From NCBI GenBank assembly GCA_014695345.1, contig JACJOC010000012.1, forward strand, positions 186,001 to 250,000: a stretch of DNA of 64,000 bases. The letters run 5' to 3'. Of the stretch, positions 45,585 to 54,652 are shown piece by piece; position 1 is the stretch's first letter; each line of letters starts with the position of its first letter. The position numbers and the translations under genes are program-made. The DNA is from Cyanobacteria bacterium FACHB-471 (GTDB lineage: Bacteria > Cyanobacteriota > Cyanobacteriia > Elainellales > Elainellaceae). The notes under the pieces are model-generated. The model did not search any database. It was not told the DNA's origin and was given only the letters and a program-made list of their open reading frames with translations.

Positions 45585-45625
45585 GCGTGAATGGTAGCGG
45601 GGCTGAGCAGTACTACCATTCACGC
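45585..45625 (-). terminator. Hairpin after pentapeptide-repeat gene
   Basis: Arms GCGTGAATGGTAG (45585-45597) and CTACCATTCACGC (45613-45625) pair perfectly over 13 bp. It begins 10 bp after the stop of the gene at 45636 and precedes ald. Confidence 0.7.
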
Positions 45626-45635
45626 TTCAAGTGAT

Positions 45636-46994
45636 TTATGCAGGAGGTTTTTGATCGGGACAGTCTCTATTTTCTAAAGAACCATCGGGGAAGGTAGTGC
45701 CGCACAGAAATGCAGCTTTGAGGTTGTTGGGGTCAACGACAGTTTTCCAGAGGTTTGCCTGACTCAGATTAGTTCGACTAAAGTTGGCATCAATTAAGAC
45801 GGCACCAATCAGATTTACCTCGTTTAGATCTGCACCGTTTAGCTCCACCCCATACAAATCAGCTCCATCCAAAGTTGCGCCGTCCAAGATTGCCCCTGTT
45901 AGAACAGCTTGGTTAAGCTTGGCGCGGTGTAGCCTGGTGCGACGGAGATTTGCCCCGATCAAGCGTGTGGCTCTCAGGCTGGTTTCAGAAAGATTGCCCT
46001 GACTAAAATCAACGCGATTGAGAATTGCACCATCTAGAGTTGAGCCACTTAAGTTAACTTGATTGAGGTTTGCCCCCTCAAACACCGCATTAATTAACAG
46101 GCTATTTGTTAGAATTGCTTGACTCAAATCAACTCGGCTGAGATTGGCTTGGCTCAAATTGGTTCGGTTTAAGTTTGCCTGGTTTAAGTTCGCGGCGCTG
46201 AGATTGGCATAGCTGAGATTGGCAGTGTCCAGGTTGGCATTGCTCAAGTTTGCGCAATTCAAGTTTGCTTGGCTGAGGTTCGCATGGTTGAGGTTTGCAC
46301 CACTCAAGTTTGCGCCGCTCAAGTCTGCACTATTCAAATCACAATGACTCAGGTTTGCTTGGGTTAGGTTTGCGCCTCTCAGACATAGCCCATTTAAGTT
46401 CAGTCCATTCAGATTTTTGGTACGACTCAACTGCCGTAGGGCGATCGCTGCCTCTAATCGCGTCAATTCGTCCTGGCTTACCAGTCGCAGCAAAATAGAC
46501 TGCACATCAGGATCTTGAGAAATATCTACATCTTCAGAAACCTCTACATCTGCATCTATCTCTGCATCTGTAGCGACATCATCTGTAGTGATACTACTTG
46601 TGCTGACATCATCTCTGGTGACATCATCTGTGGTGATACTGCTAACCGCTAGCTCCACTCCAGTCCCATCAGGTATTGACTCAGAGGTACTGAATTCGGC
46701 AAGGGTGGTTTCTATAGCACCCGTTTCTCCGGTATCAGCAAAATCTACTAGGTGATTCGACTCTACGGACGGTTCATGGCGGATCAGCTTGTAACCCATT
46801 GAGATTGCCGCGAAGGTACCGACCCCAGCACAAAAAAGCGAAATTTGTCTAACCGTTTTTGCTTCTCGCAGTTTTTCTTCTAGTAGCTGCTCAGGCAAAA
46901 ACGCCATGCCTAAGGAAAGGACTGTTAATCCAACAGGCAAACCTAACCAAAACAAGTTTGCAGGCGATCGCTCAAGATTACTCAATTCACTCAT
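45636..46994 (-). CDS. Membrane pentapeptide-repeat protein
   Basis: 452 residues. Two membrane helices near the N-terminus (about 12-29 and 46-66) are followed by an acidic, Thr/Ser/Asp/Val-rich linker (70-165) containing repeated SITTDDV units, and then about 45 tandem pentapeptides of the A(N/D)LxX type (about 195-430), which fold as a right-handed quadrilateral beta-helix. The first part of the array is almost pure (N/S)ANL repeats. The short Cys-containing tail (FLCGTTFPDGS, NRDCP) is like the caps of other cyanobacterial members. Function unknown; no DNA-gyrase-protection hallmark beyond the fold is seen. Confidence 0.92.
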   Translation of the reverse strand: MSELSNLERSPANLFWLGLPVGLTVLSLGMAFLPEQLLEEKLREAKTVRQISLFCAGVGTFAAISMGYKLIRHEPSVESNHLVDFADTGETGAIETTLAEFSTSESIPDGTGVELAVSSITTDDVTRDDVSTSSITTDDVATDAEIDADVEVSEDVDISQDPDVQSILLRLVSQDELTRLEAAIALRQLSRTKNLNGLNLNGLCLRGANLTQANLSHCDLNSADLSGANLSGANLNHANLSQANLNCANLSNANLDTANLSYANLSAANLNQANLNRTNLSQANLSRVDLSQAILTNSLLINAVFEGANLNQVNLSGSTLDGAILNRVDFSQGNLSETSLRATRLIGANLRRTRLHRAKLNQAVLTGAILDGATLDGADLYGVELNGADLNEVNLIGAVLIDANFSRTNLSQANLWKTVVDPNNLKAAFLCGTTFPDGSLENRDCPDQKPPA

Positions 46995-47655
46995 ACCGTC
47001 CCATCTTGCTTCACCAAGCTCTGTTTCCTCAGAAGAAGTTTGAGAAGTCTAATTTGTTGCGTTTGTTGCGTCATTCGGTGTAGACGTTTAAGCAAAAGTT
47101 CACAGTTTATTTTGAAATCTGTGTGCCAAATGCTACGTCCTTACAAGAGACATTTGCTACTTCTTAAACATTCTCTTAGGCTTTCCTATTTTTCTTTAGA
47201 AAAAGATTGATTTTACTAGTTTACACAAGCTATTTTCTAGGAATTTTTGCTAATTCAGGGCGAATAAAAATATCTTTTGCGAGAAATTATTTTTATTTGG
47301 CGATTATTCCTGATTCGCCAGGAAAAGCCTGAAAGTCCTATACAGATAGACTACCTATTTCTATCTCTTCAAGCATTTAGCGCATTGAGGAGATAGCAAA
47401 AGCCCTTTTTAAAAGAGTTAGTTTTCGGAAAAAAGTAAAGAAATAAACTTTCAAAAAAGCGAGATATGAAGGGCGATCGCCCTTCATATTTTTGCCGCAG
47501 AAATAAAACCTAATTGAATCAAAAATCTTCTTAAGATCTAACCATTTGCAACCGAAGAAACAACGTATTTAAAGATTTCAAAAAGTTAGAAGAAAATACT
47601 AACCATTTCTAACCAAACTGCATAAGATGTGGCTGTAGCGTTTTCTTCAGTACCC
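46995..47655. other. Non-coding region upstream of the actin-like operon
   Basis: About 660 bp, AT-rich. Contains a 26-nt perfect palindrome at 47464-47489 followed by a T-run, and two identical 10-mers CTAACCATTT (47538-47547 and 47599-47608) shortly before the actin-like gene. No other gene or RNA motif can be supported. Confidence 0.5.
47464..47493 (+). terminator. Terminator-like palindrome before actin-like operon
   Basis: Arms ATATGAAGGGCGA and TCGCCCTTCATAT abut (47464-47489) with TTTTT following, and a HIP1 site at its centre. There is no plus-strand gene upstream, so it would act on the operon's own leader or on an unannotated transcript. Confidence 0.5.
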
Positions 47656-48780
47656 ATGACTCAGGCAAGCTCAAGCAGTTCCACCATTTACTTAGCAGGT
47701 GACATTGGCACGTCTGGTTCCAAGTTTTTTTACCGGGTTCGCGATGACCAAAAAGAAGCCCTCTGGATGGGGGCAGGCGTAGCTGATGGCTTGACCACTC
47801 TGGCGCTCTCAATTTTGAATGCGGGCGGACGTCCTCAAGACCATGCCTGGTTACAAGTCGGCAATGAGGTCATCCTGGTTGGCGATGCCGCAAAAACCTT
47901 CGTTGAAGGCAACAGCTTGGTTGAAAATAAGGCAAACCAGGCCGTCTACAAAATTATTGCGGCGCTCGGCGTAATTGCTGAAAAGGAGCGGATGCCCAGC
48001 CAATACGAAGCCATCATCTGGCTACCGCTGCCCCTAACCGAGATGAATACCAAAGACGAAATTGCTGCCAAGCTCACCCAAACCGCCCAAAACTTCCGCT
48101 TCCGGGGTATGGCTCAGCAGGTTCGCGTTAGCCTAAAGTTCTGCCCAGAAGGGTTTGGGCTTTACCTCAACCGCAAAGCACAGCTTGACGCGACAGGCAT
48201 TCCAATTGATCAGCGACGCACCTTCATCTTGATGATGGGCCACAGAAATCTGTCGGTTCTCTGCTTTGAGCAAGGCAGTCTCAAGAGCGCCAAATCTAAT
48301 TCTGATGGTCCTGGATTCTGGCCTGTGTTTGAGCGGGTTGCCCGTAGCTGTGGTGTGACTCCCGCTGACTATCCCGCCCTGATGGCTGCCCTCTCAACCG
48401 GAAAAACCACTCAGGTTTCTCAGGCAAAGGGCGAACTCTATGATTTCGCTGCTGCTGTTGAGGCCGTCAGACAAGCCTACTGGAAAGCCGCTCGGATTTA
48501 TTTGCAAGACAACCTATTAGGACAGCTTTCTGATGGTACAGCCGACATCATCATCAGTGGTGGTGCCGCCTTCGTCATGCGTCAAACCATTAAAACCTAC
48601 TTTGATGGGCTACGGATGGCAGACCAGGTGATCTTTGCAGACGGCAAACAAGAAAAGCTAGACGAACTGGTGAATGAACTGCCCGAAGCAACTGATATGC
48701 CCTCAATGGTGACGCGGATGTCTGATTGCTATGGCTTGTTCCAGGGGTTAGTGAGCAAGTATAGTGAGGTTCTAGCTTAG
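47656..48780 (+). CDS. ParM/StbA-like actin-family protein
   Basis: 374 residues of the bacterial actin (ParM/Alp) type. Phosphate-1 loop: LAGDIGTSGSKFF (about 13-25); phosphate-2 and adenosine motifs: TFILMMGHRNLSVLC and IIISGGAAFVM. ParM-type filaments move plasmid DNA, and similar proteins exist on cyanobacterial chromosomes with unknown cargo. The frame opens with GTG at 47629, but ATG 47656 is closer to the conserved start. It leads a tight operon with two small genes (14- and 15-bp gaps). ATPase and polymer formation are inferred from the fold. Confidence 0.85.
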   Translation: MTQASSSSSTIYLAGDIGTSGSKFFYRVRDDQKEALWMGAGVADGLTTLALSILNAGGRPQDHAWLQVGNEVILVGDAAKTFVEGNSLVENKANQAVYKIIAALGVIAEKERMPSQYEAIIWLPLPLTEMNTKDEIAAKLTQTAQNFRFRGMAQQVRVSLKFCPEGFGLYLNRKAQLDATGIPIDQRRTFILMMGHRNLSVLCFEQGSLKSAKSNSDGPGFWPVFERVARSCGVTPADYPALMAALSTGKTTQVSQAKGELYDFAAAVEAVRQAYWKAARIYLQDNLLGQLSDGTADIIISGGAAFVMRQTIKTYFDGLRMADQVIFADGKQEKLDELVNELPEATDMPSMVTRMSDCYGLFQGLVSKYSEVLA

Positions 48781-48794
48781 CTTGGGCGGGTGCA

Positions 48795-49307
48795 ATGGCT
48801 ACCAAAACAAAGACCGTTCGCCAGCGAGTTCAGTTTGCCTTCAATGCTGATACAGACTCGGTGGTGGGAGCCGTCTTCCAATATCTGATCAAAAACCATC
48901 GCTTCAGCAGTCGGGAGGGGAAACGCAAAGGAGTAGACGCAATCGTCGCCTTTTACAAACCCTTTGCCTACCAGGGCACCGCAATGAGTGAAGGGGAACT
49001 TCAGGCGATCGCCCGAGATGCAGTAGAACTCCTCTCCCGACAGATTGAGCTACTTTGCAGCAGCTTTAACATCGAACGTCCCGGCACATTGACCCAACCT
49101 TTTTCCTGGAACGACCTCAAAGTTGAGCTAAGGCAAATGCTGAGCGAATCACTCACAGCCGAATTGCTCAGAGTGCATCCAGAACTAGAATCAGCGATCG
49201 CCATTCCTGACTCTCTGTTTGCAAACCCAATCACAGATGAAGGGTTTGACTTTGACGAAGAAAACCTGCTGGGCGATTTATGTAGCAACGCTGAAGCAGC
49301 AGCATAG
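48795..49307 (+). CDS. Unknown protein, partner of actin-like gene
   Basis: 170 residues, soluble, no recognised domain. The N-terminal part is basic (TKTKTVRQRVQFAFN, RFSSREGKRKG), followed by helices (about 60-100) and an acidic C-terminus (EGFDFDEENLLGDL). In ParM systems the second gene is usually a small DNA-binding adaptor (ParR); the basic start and position would fit that, but I cannot see a ribbon-helix-helix signature. ATG at 48795, 14 bp after the actin-like stop. Confidence 0.8.
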   Translation: MATKTKTVRQRVQFAFNADTDSVVGAVFQYLIKNHRFSSREGKRKGVDAIVAFYKPFAYQGTAMSEGELQAIARDAVELLSRQIELLCSSFNIERPGTLTQPFSWNDLKVELRQMLSESLTAELLRVHPELESAIAIPDSLFANPITDEGFDFDEENLLGDLCSNAEAAA

Positions 49308-49322
49308 CCGTGTGCCACGATC

Positions 49323-49727
49323 ATGCTTCAACCCAAGGAGCCAGCCAAAGAGTTGGGACAACAGGCACGACAACAGTACCTATTGCAATCCAGACAAATC
49401 ATCGGACAACCCGACTTAGACTATTCCACGCTTTATCAGCGCTTTGCTGAGAACGATTGGGCAGCCATCAAGCTCGATGAAGCAGTTGTAATGGCTGCTC
49501 TCAAAGCTGGCATCACTCCCAAAACAACAGTCAACATGCTGCACCAAGGTCCTTATGTGCAGTATCAAGTCCACGTCAGACAAGTACCCGTTCTGGCCAT
49601 GAGCCAGTATGCCAGAGGTACGGTGATTCAGGTGATGCATCAACTGCTGAAAGACCGACGGCGCGGCTCAGGGTGCAACTCCTCCGTAGATCAGTATGAC
49701 CACCAGTCCAGCATGAAACTTTCGTAA
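49323..49727 (+). CDS. Unknown protein, third gene of actin-like operon
   Basis: 134 residues, 15 bp after the preceding gene and so likely in the same transcript. Predicted helical; a middle section (DYSTLYQRFAENDWAAIKLD, MAALKAGITPKTTVNMLHQG) looks like part of a small DNA- or plasmid-linked protein, but no family is certain. The C-terminus is basic then polar (KDRRRGSGCNSS). No membrane segment. Its conserved position next to the actin could be tested in other genomes. Confidence 0.75.
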   Translation: MLQPKEPAKELGQQARQQYLLQSRQIIGQPDLDYSTLYQRFAENDWAAIKLDEAVVMAALKAGITPKTTVNMLHQGPYVQYQVHVRQVPVLAMSQYARGTVIQVMHQLLKDRRRGSGCNSSVDQYDHQSSMKLS

Positions 49728-49928
49728 ACCTTTCACAATCAAGCCAAGGTTAGCGTGAGTTAATGCCTGAATGGAGAAGTGCATCCTCAGCAAGACCAAA
49801 AGTAAATCTCTTGCATTAGACTCCTATACGGTTTAAGTCACGATTCGCTGTCATCCCTCCAATCCGACACAGCAGTTTGCAAGAAGTTCAGTTTCTATGA
49901 AAAAGAATAACGCTGACAGGCTAAAGCA

Positions 49929-51455
49929 ATGATCAACGAGGAATATCTAGCGCTGCTCAAAGAAGGCGTAGAAGCTTGGAATGAGTGGAGGCGAAAGAAT
50001 CCGATAATTCCTGACCTAACGCGGGCCGGACTGCATCAGGCAACCCTCAGTGAGGCAAACTTTCGTTGGGCAGATTTAACTCAGGCAAATCTCAACCAGG
50101 CTGATCTAACTCAAGCCACTTTTCGCTGGGCAGACCTGACCCAGGCAAATCTCAGCGAAGCTAATCTCACCGAAGCTAATCTTAGTGCAGCGAACCTCAG
50201 CCAAACTAATCTCAGTGCAGCGAACCTGGCAGGTGCCAATCTGCGAGATGCAAACCTAACCTCGGCAAATCTAAGTCGGGCAGATTTAAGCAAAGCAGAT
50301 CTGAGCGGACAGGATCGCAGTGGCGTAATTTTGGTGGGGGCAGACCTAAAGGATGCCAACCTAAGTGGAGCCAACCTGAGCGGTGCCGATTTGACCAGAG
50401 CTGACTTGAGTCGGGTAAATTTGAGCGAGGCAGACCTGAGTAATACTGACCTCAGCCGAGCCAATTTAAGTCGCGTAGACTTGAGCAAAACTGACCTGCG
50501 TGGAACAAATCTCAGCGGTACAGATTTGAGACGCGCTAATTTAACCGGAGCAGACCTGAGCGGCACAGACCTGCATGGGACTGATCTACGTGAAGCAACC
50601 CTGATTAGAGCTAACTTGAATGGGGCAAACCTAACGGGAGCAAACCTGACTGGCGCAAATCTATTTAAGGCTCAGGCTTTGGGAACCAATTTTACACAAG
50701 CGATTCTTGAAGAAACTTGTGTAGAGGATTGGAGTATTGATCGCGAAACGAATTTTAGTGGCGCAATTTTTGCTGCAGTGGGGTTGGATAGCAGTCAATC
50801 GATATCCCTGCCTCCCCAATCTTCACGGGCAGTTAGTTTGCAGTCTACCCCTCAGTCAAACCAGGACATTGACTCTGCCTCAGTAGACACAACTCACTCA
50901 GCTGATATCGCACTAGAGACGGTTGAGTTAGCGTTTGATGACGGGATTGACTGGCAGGCTTTTCTCCTGGCATTTCAAGATCTGCAGGTGAAGTATGGTG
51001 AGCAAAACTTGACGATTCAGGCGATCGCTAATCCTAACGAACTCACCTGCATTATTCAACTCAGCCTCCCTCTAGGAGAAAACAAAGCAGAAATTGAGAG
51101 TCAAGCCAGAAACTTATACGAAGTGCAGTTAAAGGCGCTAGAACTCAGCTATCAGACTGAGTTGCAGGCAACAGATGAGCAAATTGCGACTTACCGGCGA
51201 CAAAGTGCCGATTTGCTAGAAGTAGTGAAATTACAAGCCATCAGGGCCACTCAAACAGAAACACAGTTTGAGGAAGAACACAGTTCATCTGATGGAACTC
51301 ATCAAGATCTGTCTAGACGTATCAAAATCACACCTGAAGTCAAAAAGGCGATCGTTAAAGGACTGGACGCTTATGCCCCTCCAGCGCTTAAGCAACCTGT
51401 ATTTGAACTAGATGCCTTTGAATCTCCGCGGTTTGACAACAACTCAGAATCTTGA
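49929..51455 (+). CDS. Pentapeptide-repeat protein with helical C-terminal domain
   Basis: 508 residues. After a 20-residue helix (EYLALLKEGVEAWNEWRRKN, the usual cap of cyanobacterial members) come about 45 A(N/D)LxX pentapeptides (about 35-265). The C-terminal 200 residues differ: IDWQAFLLAFQDLQVKYGEQ, a beta pair, then a coiled-coil rich in Glu/Gln (365-425). A similar YEVQLKALELSYQTELQA segment is seen in other multi-domain cyanobacterial proteins that I cannot name. No membrane helix. Possibly an adaptor; function unknown. Confidence 0.9.
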   Translation: MINEEYLALLKEGVEAWNEWRRKNPIIPDLTRAGLHQATLSEANFRWADLTQANLNQADLTQATFRWADLTQANLSEANLTEANLSAANLSQTNLSAANLAGANLRDANLTSANLSRADLSKADLSGQDRSGVILVGADLKDANLSGANLSGADLTRADLSRVNLSEADLSNTDLSRANLSRVDLSKTDLRGTNLSGTDLRRANLTGADLSGTDLHGTDLREATLIRANLNGANLTGANLTGANLFKAQALGTNFTQAILEETCVEDWSIDRETNFSGAIFAAVGLDSSQSISLPPQSSRAVSLQSTPQSNQDIDSASVDTTHSADIALETVELAFDDGIDWQAFLLAFQDLQVKYGEQNLTIQAIANPNELTCIIQLSLPLGENKAEIESQARNLYEVQLKALELSYQTELQATDEQIATYRRQSADLLEVVKLQAIRATQTETQFEEEHSSSDGTHQDLSRRIKITPEVKKAIVKGLDAYAPPALKQPVFELDAFESPRFDNNSES

Positions 51456-51596
51456 GGTATGTGCCTGGTTGTAATGGTGATTATGGCAACGGGTAAAACA
51501 AATTGACCGTTGCCTACATCAACAACAGTTAGACTCAACAGTTAACCTCAAACAAGTTTGAGAGATTTAGTAGTTAAAACTGCAACTACAAGTAAA

Positions 51597-51692
51597 ACCG
51601 CGACTACAAGAACAGAGCCCGTGCGAACGGACTTCAGCTCATTTAGACTTTGTCACCTGCGTAGGCAGGTTTTGTTCATATAGTCGCGACTT
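51597..51692. repeat. Dispersed nested-palindrome repeat
   Basis: Outer arms CGCGACTA (51599-51606) and TAGTCGCG (51681-51688), with inner short stems such as ACCTGC/GCAGGT (51655-51670). The wording (CCTGCGTAGGCAGGTTTTGT, then ATAGTCGCGACTTC) is that of a repeat I associate with many filamentous cyanobacterial genomes. It is between two converging genes and may serve as terminator. Confidence 0.6.
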
Positions 51693-51720
51693 CTTATCAA
51701 AGCGACCTTGAGATCTGCCT

Positions 51721-52347
51721 CTAAGAGGAAATGCTAGCTGCCGCTGCTGCTTTAGAAGCACTGTAACAACCCTTCTTGCCGCGATACCACTTATTATCTT
51801 TCAAGCCAACCGAGAGTACGTTAGAAACGCGATCGCGAGCCTGATTGCGAAGTTCTGAAGGCATCTTATCTGTAAAGATGGCACTCACAATGGCCGGAGT
51901 TTCCAGCGCTTCATTCGAGTAGGTTTGTAAGACCGTAGAGACCGCATCGGGTAAAGACGCTTGCCCAAACTCTTTCTTCATGTATTGCTGCCAGTTCTCC
52001 GTTTTTCGAGAACCTTTAGTGCGAGTTGGGGTTGTTTTCTTTTGGGTGTTATTAGAAGGAGAGGCTTTCCTACCTCTTTTAGGCTTTGTCTCTGGCGCTT
52101 CGGTTGCTTCAACAGGCTTAGCTGCTGCAGAACCATTCAGACTCTCAATTTTAGGAAGAGCTTCATTAAAACCTCCTTCGCTGCCTGGAGCAAAAATTCC
52201 AATCACGGTCTGAAGACCTTTACGCTTTTGTTGAAGTGCTTCCAGTTGAGCAGCTAATTCTGTTTCTTGAGTTGCCAGATCAGAGTCAACTTCTAGCAAC
52301 TTAGTTAAGGTGGGGTCGGAAGCTGGAGCAATTTGAGTACTTGGCAC
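51721..52347 (-). CDS. Coiled-coil/AT-hook/winged-helix-like protein
   Basis: 208 residues in three parts: an N-terminal coiled coil (about 12-50; LEVDSDLATQETELAAQLEA), a basic low-complexity linker with an AT-hook-like KPKRGRK motif (about 88-118), and a C-terminal domain (about 130-195; PDAVSTVLQTYSNEALETPA, ... NKWYRGKKGCY) resembling HARE-HTH-type winged helices. It is probably a DNA-binding nucleoid or regulatory protein. I recognise related conserved hypothetical proteins in cyanobacteria without a known role. ATG at 52347 with GAGGAA nearby on the minus strand. Confidence 0.75.
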   Translation of the reverse strand: MPSTQIAPASDPTLTKLLEVDSDLATQETELAAQLEALQQKRKGLQTVIGIFAPGSEGGFNEALPKIESLNGSAAAKPVEATEAPETKPKRGRKASPSNNTQKKTTPTRTKGSRKTENWQQYMKKEFGQASLPDAVSTVLQTYSNEALETPAIVSAIFTDKMPSELRNQARDRVSNVLSVGLKDNKWYRGKKGCYSASKAAAAASISS

Positions 52348-53176
52348 AGTTAGGAGTTCCTCTCTTTTTTAGAAAACTTTGGAGCTTTTGCAAAAAATAG
52401 CAATACTCCGGTGTAAGTGAATGTATTTTGAATAATAATTCACAATCTGCTGATTAGAAACAGTTTTTCTACAAGACCCAGCGCAGTTTCAAACAGGGTT
52501 GGGTTAGCCCCAAATGAGAGATGTTTTGGGATAAAGACGACACTGCTCAAAATTACTGCCTCAACACAGCTAACCTGGCTCCCAGGAGAACAGTTGTGAG
52601 AAACGCATTCCTAGGAGAACTGCCTTTTATAATTTATTTGGGATCGCTACAAGGCTATTACAAGGGATTAGGAAGAATAGCTGTTTTGTTGACTGATGTA
52701 GCCAAAAGAGATTTAGAAATCGACTTGAAGCATGTTACGAACTGCGAAGGTGCTCCAAATTAGCCACGTTTGGCAAATTGATTTTGCGAATGAACTGTAA
52801 GATTATTTTCATTGCATCCCGTTCAATTTCCAGCCTTGAAGTAAATTTCAGGTTCAAGGCTGGAAATTCGGACACGGAATGGTCTTTCCGTTAACCCTTT
52901 TGGTGAACTGAAACGAACTTTAGCAAGCAATTTAAATTCGATTTAACGGGGTGTTTGAAACGGAGTGGCTCATCTTAACAACTGATTTAGGACTGCTATG
53001 TAAAGGAATGTAATTGATTGGTGCGCTGGAGATAAACCTAGACTTTTTGCTTGAATGAGACATTTCTACAAGTCTGCTATAGGAATGACTCATTGCTGGG
53101 GATATTGTCTTAATCTGTAAGGCAGGAGTGAGCGATCGCCCTCCTGGTTTTTGCAGGTAATACAGCATGTAAAGTC
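52348..53176. other. Non-coding region, 0.8 kb
   Basis: Between divergent genes. It holds the long hairpin at 52825-52868 and a weak 80-codon frame at 52521-52763 (plus) that shows no ribosome site of note and no family resemblance, so I do not call it. A HIP1-like site is at 53133-53140. No other feature is supported. Confidence 0.5.
52825..52868. repeat. 16-bp hairpin in gene-free region
   Basis: Arms AATTTCCAGCCTTGAA (52825-52840) and TTCAAGGCTGGAAATT (52853-52868), perfect, 12-nt loop. About 300 bp before the GTPase ATG, so neither at a gene end nor in an immediate leader. Confidence 0.6.
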
Positions 53177-54535
53177 ATGACTGAACTCAATCACACTGAC
53201 CCATCTTCCGTTCAACCCCAACAAGGGATTGAACCCACTGGTAAGGTGAAGGTTACAGATAAGCTAGTAGAAGATTTGAAGGTGGCACTCAGCAGTCAAC
53301 CTTTATCTCGTACTTTGACTACGTGGAATAGTGCTACTGCAAACCTCGTGAAACTGTTGCCTGTAGACCAGATTGCTCAAACTGTGGTGAAGTGGTTTAG
53401 CGTCAGCGAAGACCAGGTTGCAGAAATTTTAGAAACTGTCCGGGCAGAACTCCCCACCACTGAAGCACTGTTGATTGGTAAACCCCAGGCTGGCAAAAGC
53501 TCTATTGTGCGTGGTCTAACAGGCGTTTCGGCAGAAATCGTCGGGCAAGGTTTTCGTCCCCACACTCAACACACAGAACGCTACGCTTATCCTTCTAATG
53601 ACCTGCCGTTATTGATTTTCACAGACACCGTAGGGCTGGGTGATGTCAATCAAAGTACTGACGCAATCATTCAAGAACTGGTAGGCGACTTACAAGAGAG
53701 CGATCGCCGTGCCAGGGTTCTGATCCTTACCATCAAAATTAATGACTTTGCCACTGACACTTTGCGACAGATCGCTCAACAGTTGCGCCAAAAGTATCCA
53801 GAGATTCCCTGTTTGCTAGCTGTGACCTGTCTGCATGAGGTGTATCCTCCCAGCACCGCTGACCATCCCCCTTATCCACCCGATTTTGCGGAAGTCAATC
53901 GTGCCTTCACGACTATTCAACAAATCTTTGAGGATGTGTGCGATCGCTCCGTCCTAATCGACTTCACTTTAGAAGAAGATGGCTACACCCCAGTTTTCTA
54001 TGGCTTAGAAGCATTCCGCGACACGCTAGCCGATCTGTTACCTGAAGCCGAAGCTCGGGCAATTTACCAGCTGCTCGACAAAGGCGCGGGCGACCAAATT
54101 GGCAACCTTTATCGAGATACGGCCCGTCGCTATATGCTAGCGTTTGCAACCATGGCAGCGGCGATCGCCGCGATTCCGCTTCCCTTTGCCACTATGCCGG
54201 TGCTGACTGCCCTCCAGGTGTCTATGGTGGGCTTGTTAGGGAAACACTATGGACAGACGCTTACGCCCTCGCAGGCGGGCGGCGTGGTGAGTGCGATCGC
54301 AGGTGGATTTTTGGCCCAGGCAATCGGACGAGAATTAATCAAATTCATCCCCGGCTTTGGCAGCGTCATCGCTGCATCCTGGGCAGCTGCCTACACCTGG
54401 TCGTTGGGGGAAGGAGCCTGCGTTTACTTTGGAGACCTGATGGGCGGCAAGAAACCCGACCCACAAAAAATTCAGGCAGTGATGCAAGAGGCTTTCCAAG
54501 TCGCAAAGGAACGCTTTAAGGGCATCAAAACCTGA
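53177..54535 (+). CDS. Era-like GTPase with DUF697-type membrane C-terminus
   Basis: 452 residues. G1 loop GKPQAGKSS (101-109), G3 DTVGLGD (150-156) and a G2-like Thr region are visible, but the G4 NKxD/TKxD motif is not: the equivalent strand reads LLAVTCLHEVY. Nucleotide specificity is therefore uncertain. The C-terminal third has two hydrophobic stretches (about 318-360 and 370-405; MAAAIAAIPLPFATMPVLTA, VVSAIAGGFLAQAIGRELI) like DUF697 proteins, which attach GTPases to membranes. ATG at 53177. Function unknown. Confidence 0.85.
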   Translation: MTELNHTDPSSVQPQQGIEPTGKVKVTDKLVEDLKVALSSQPLSRTLTTWNSATANLVKLLPVDQIAQTVVKWFSVSEDQVAEILETVRAELPTTEALLIGKPQAGKSSIVRGLTGVSAEIVGQGFRPHTQHTERYAYPSNDLPLLIFTDTVGLGDVNQSTDAIIQELVGDLQESDRRARVLILTIKINDFATDTLRQIAQQLRQKYPEIPCLLAVTCLHEVYPPSTADHPPYPPDFAEVNRAFTTIQQIFEDVCDRSVLIDFTLEEDGYTPVFYGLEAFRDTLADLLPEAEARAIYQLLDKGAGDQIGNLYRDTARRYMLAFATMAAAIAAIPLPFATMPVLTALQVSMVGLLGKHYGQTLTPSQAGGVVSAIAGGFLAQAIGRELIKFIPGFGSVIAASWAAAYTWSLGEGACVYFGDLMGGKKPDPQKIQAVMQEAFQVAKERFKGIKT

Positions 54536-54652
54536 TGGAACTCAGGTACTTGAAAGAGCGTCTTACATTGTTTTAGCCCGATCGTAGGAGTTGTCATTTA
54601 AGGGCTATCACGGTAAATGTAAGAAAACTTCAAGAAAGCAGACATTTAAGGC

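Noticed and set aside
45513-45623. N-terminal extension of ald
   Set aside because: The extension covers the previous gene's hairpin and is unlike alanine dehydrogenases; ATG 45512 has a good ribosome site.
52521-52763. 80-codon plus-strand frame
   Set aside because: No ribosome site of normal spacing, no recognised pattern, and it lies in a poorly structured region.
52932-53168. 78-codon minus-strand frame with three MSHS units
   Set aside because: The units come from short repeated TGAGT/ATGAG-type words; no ribosome site and no plausible protein core.
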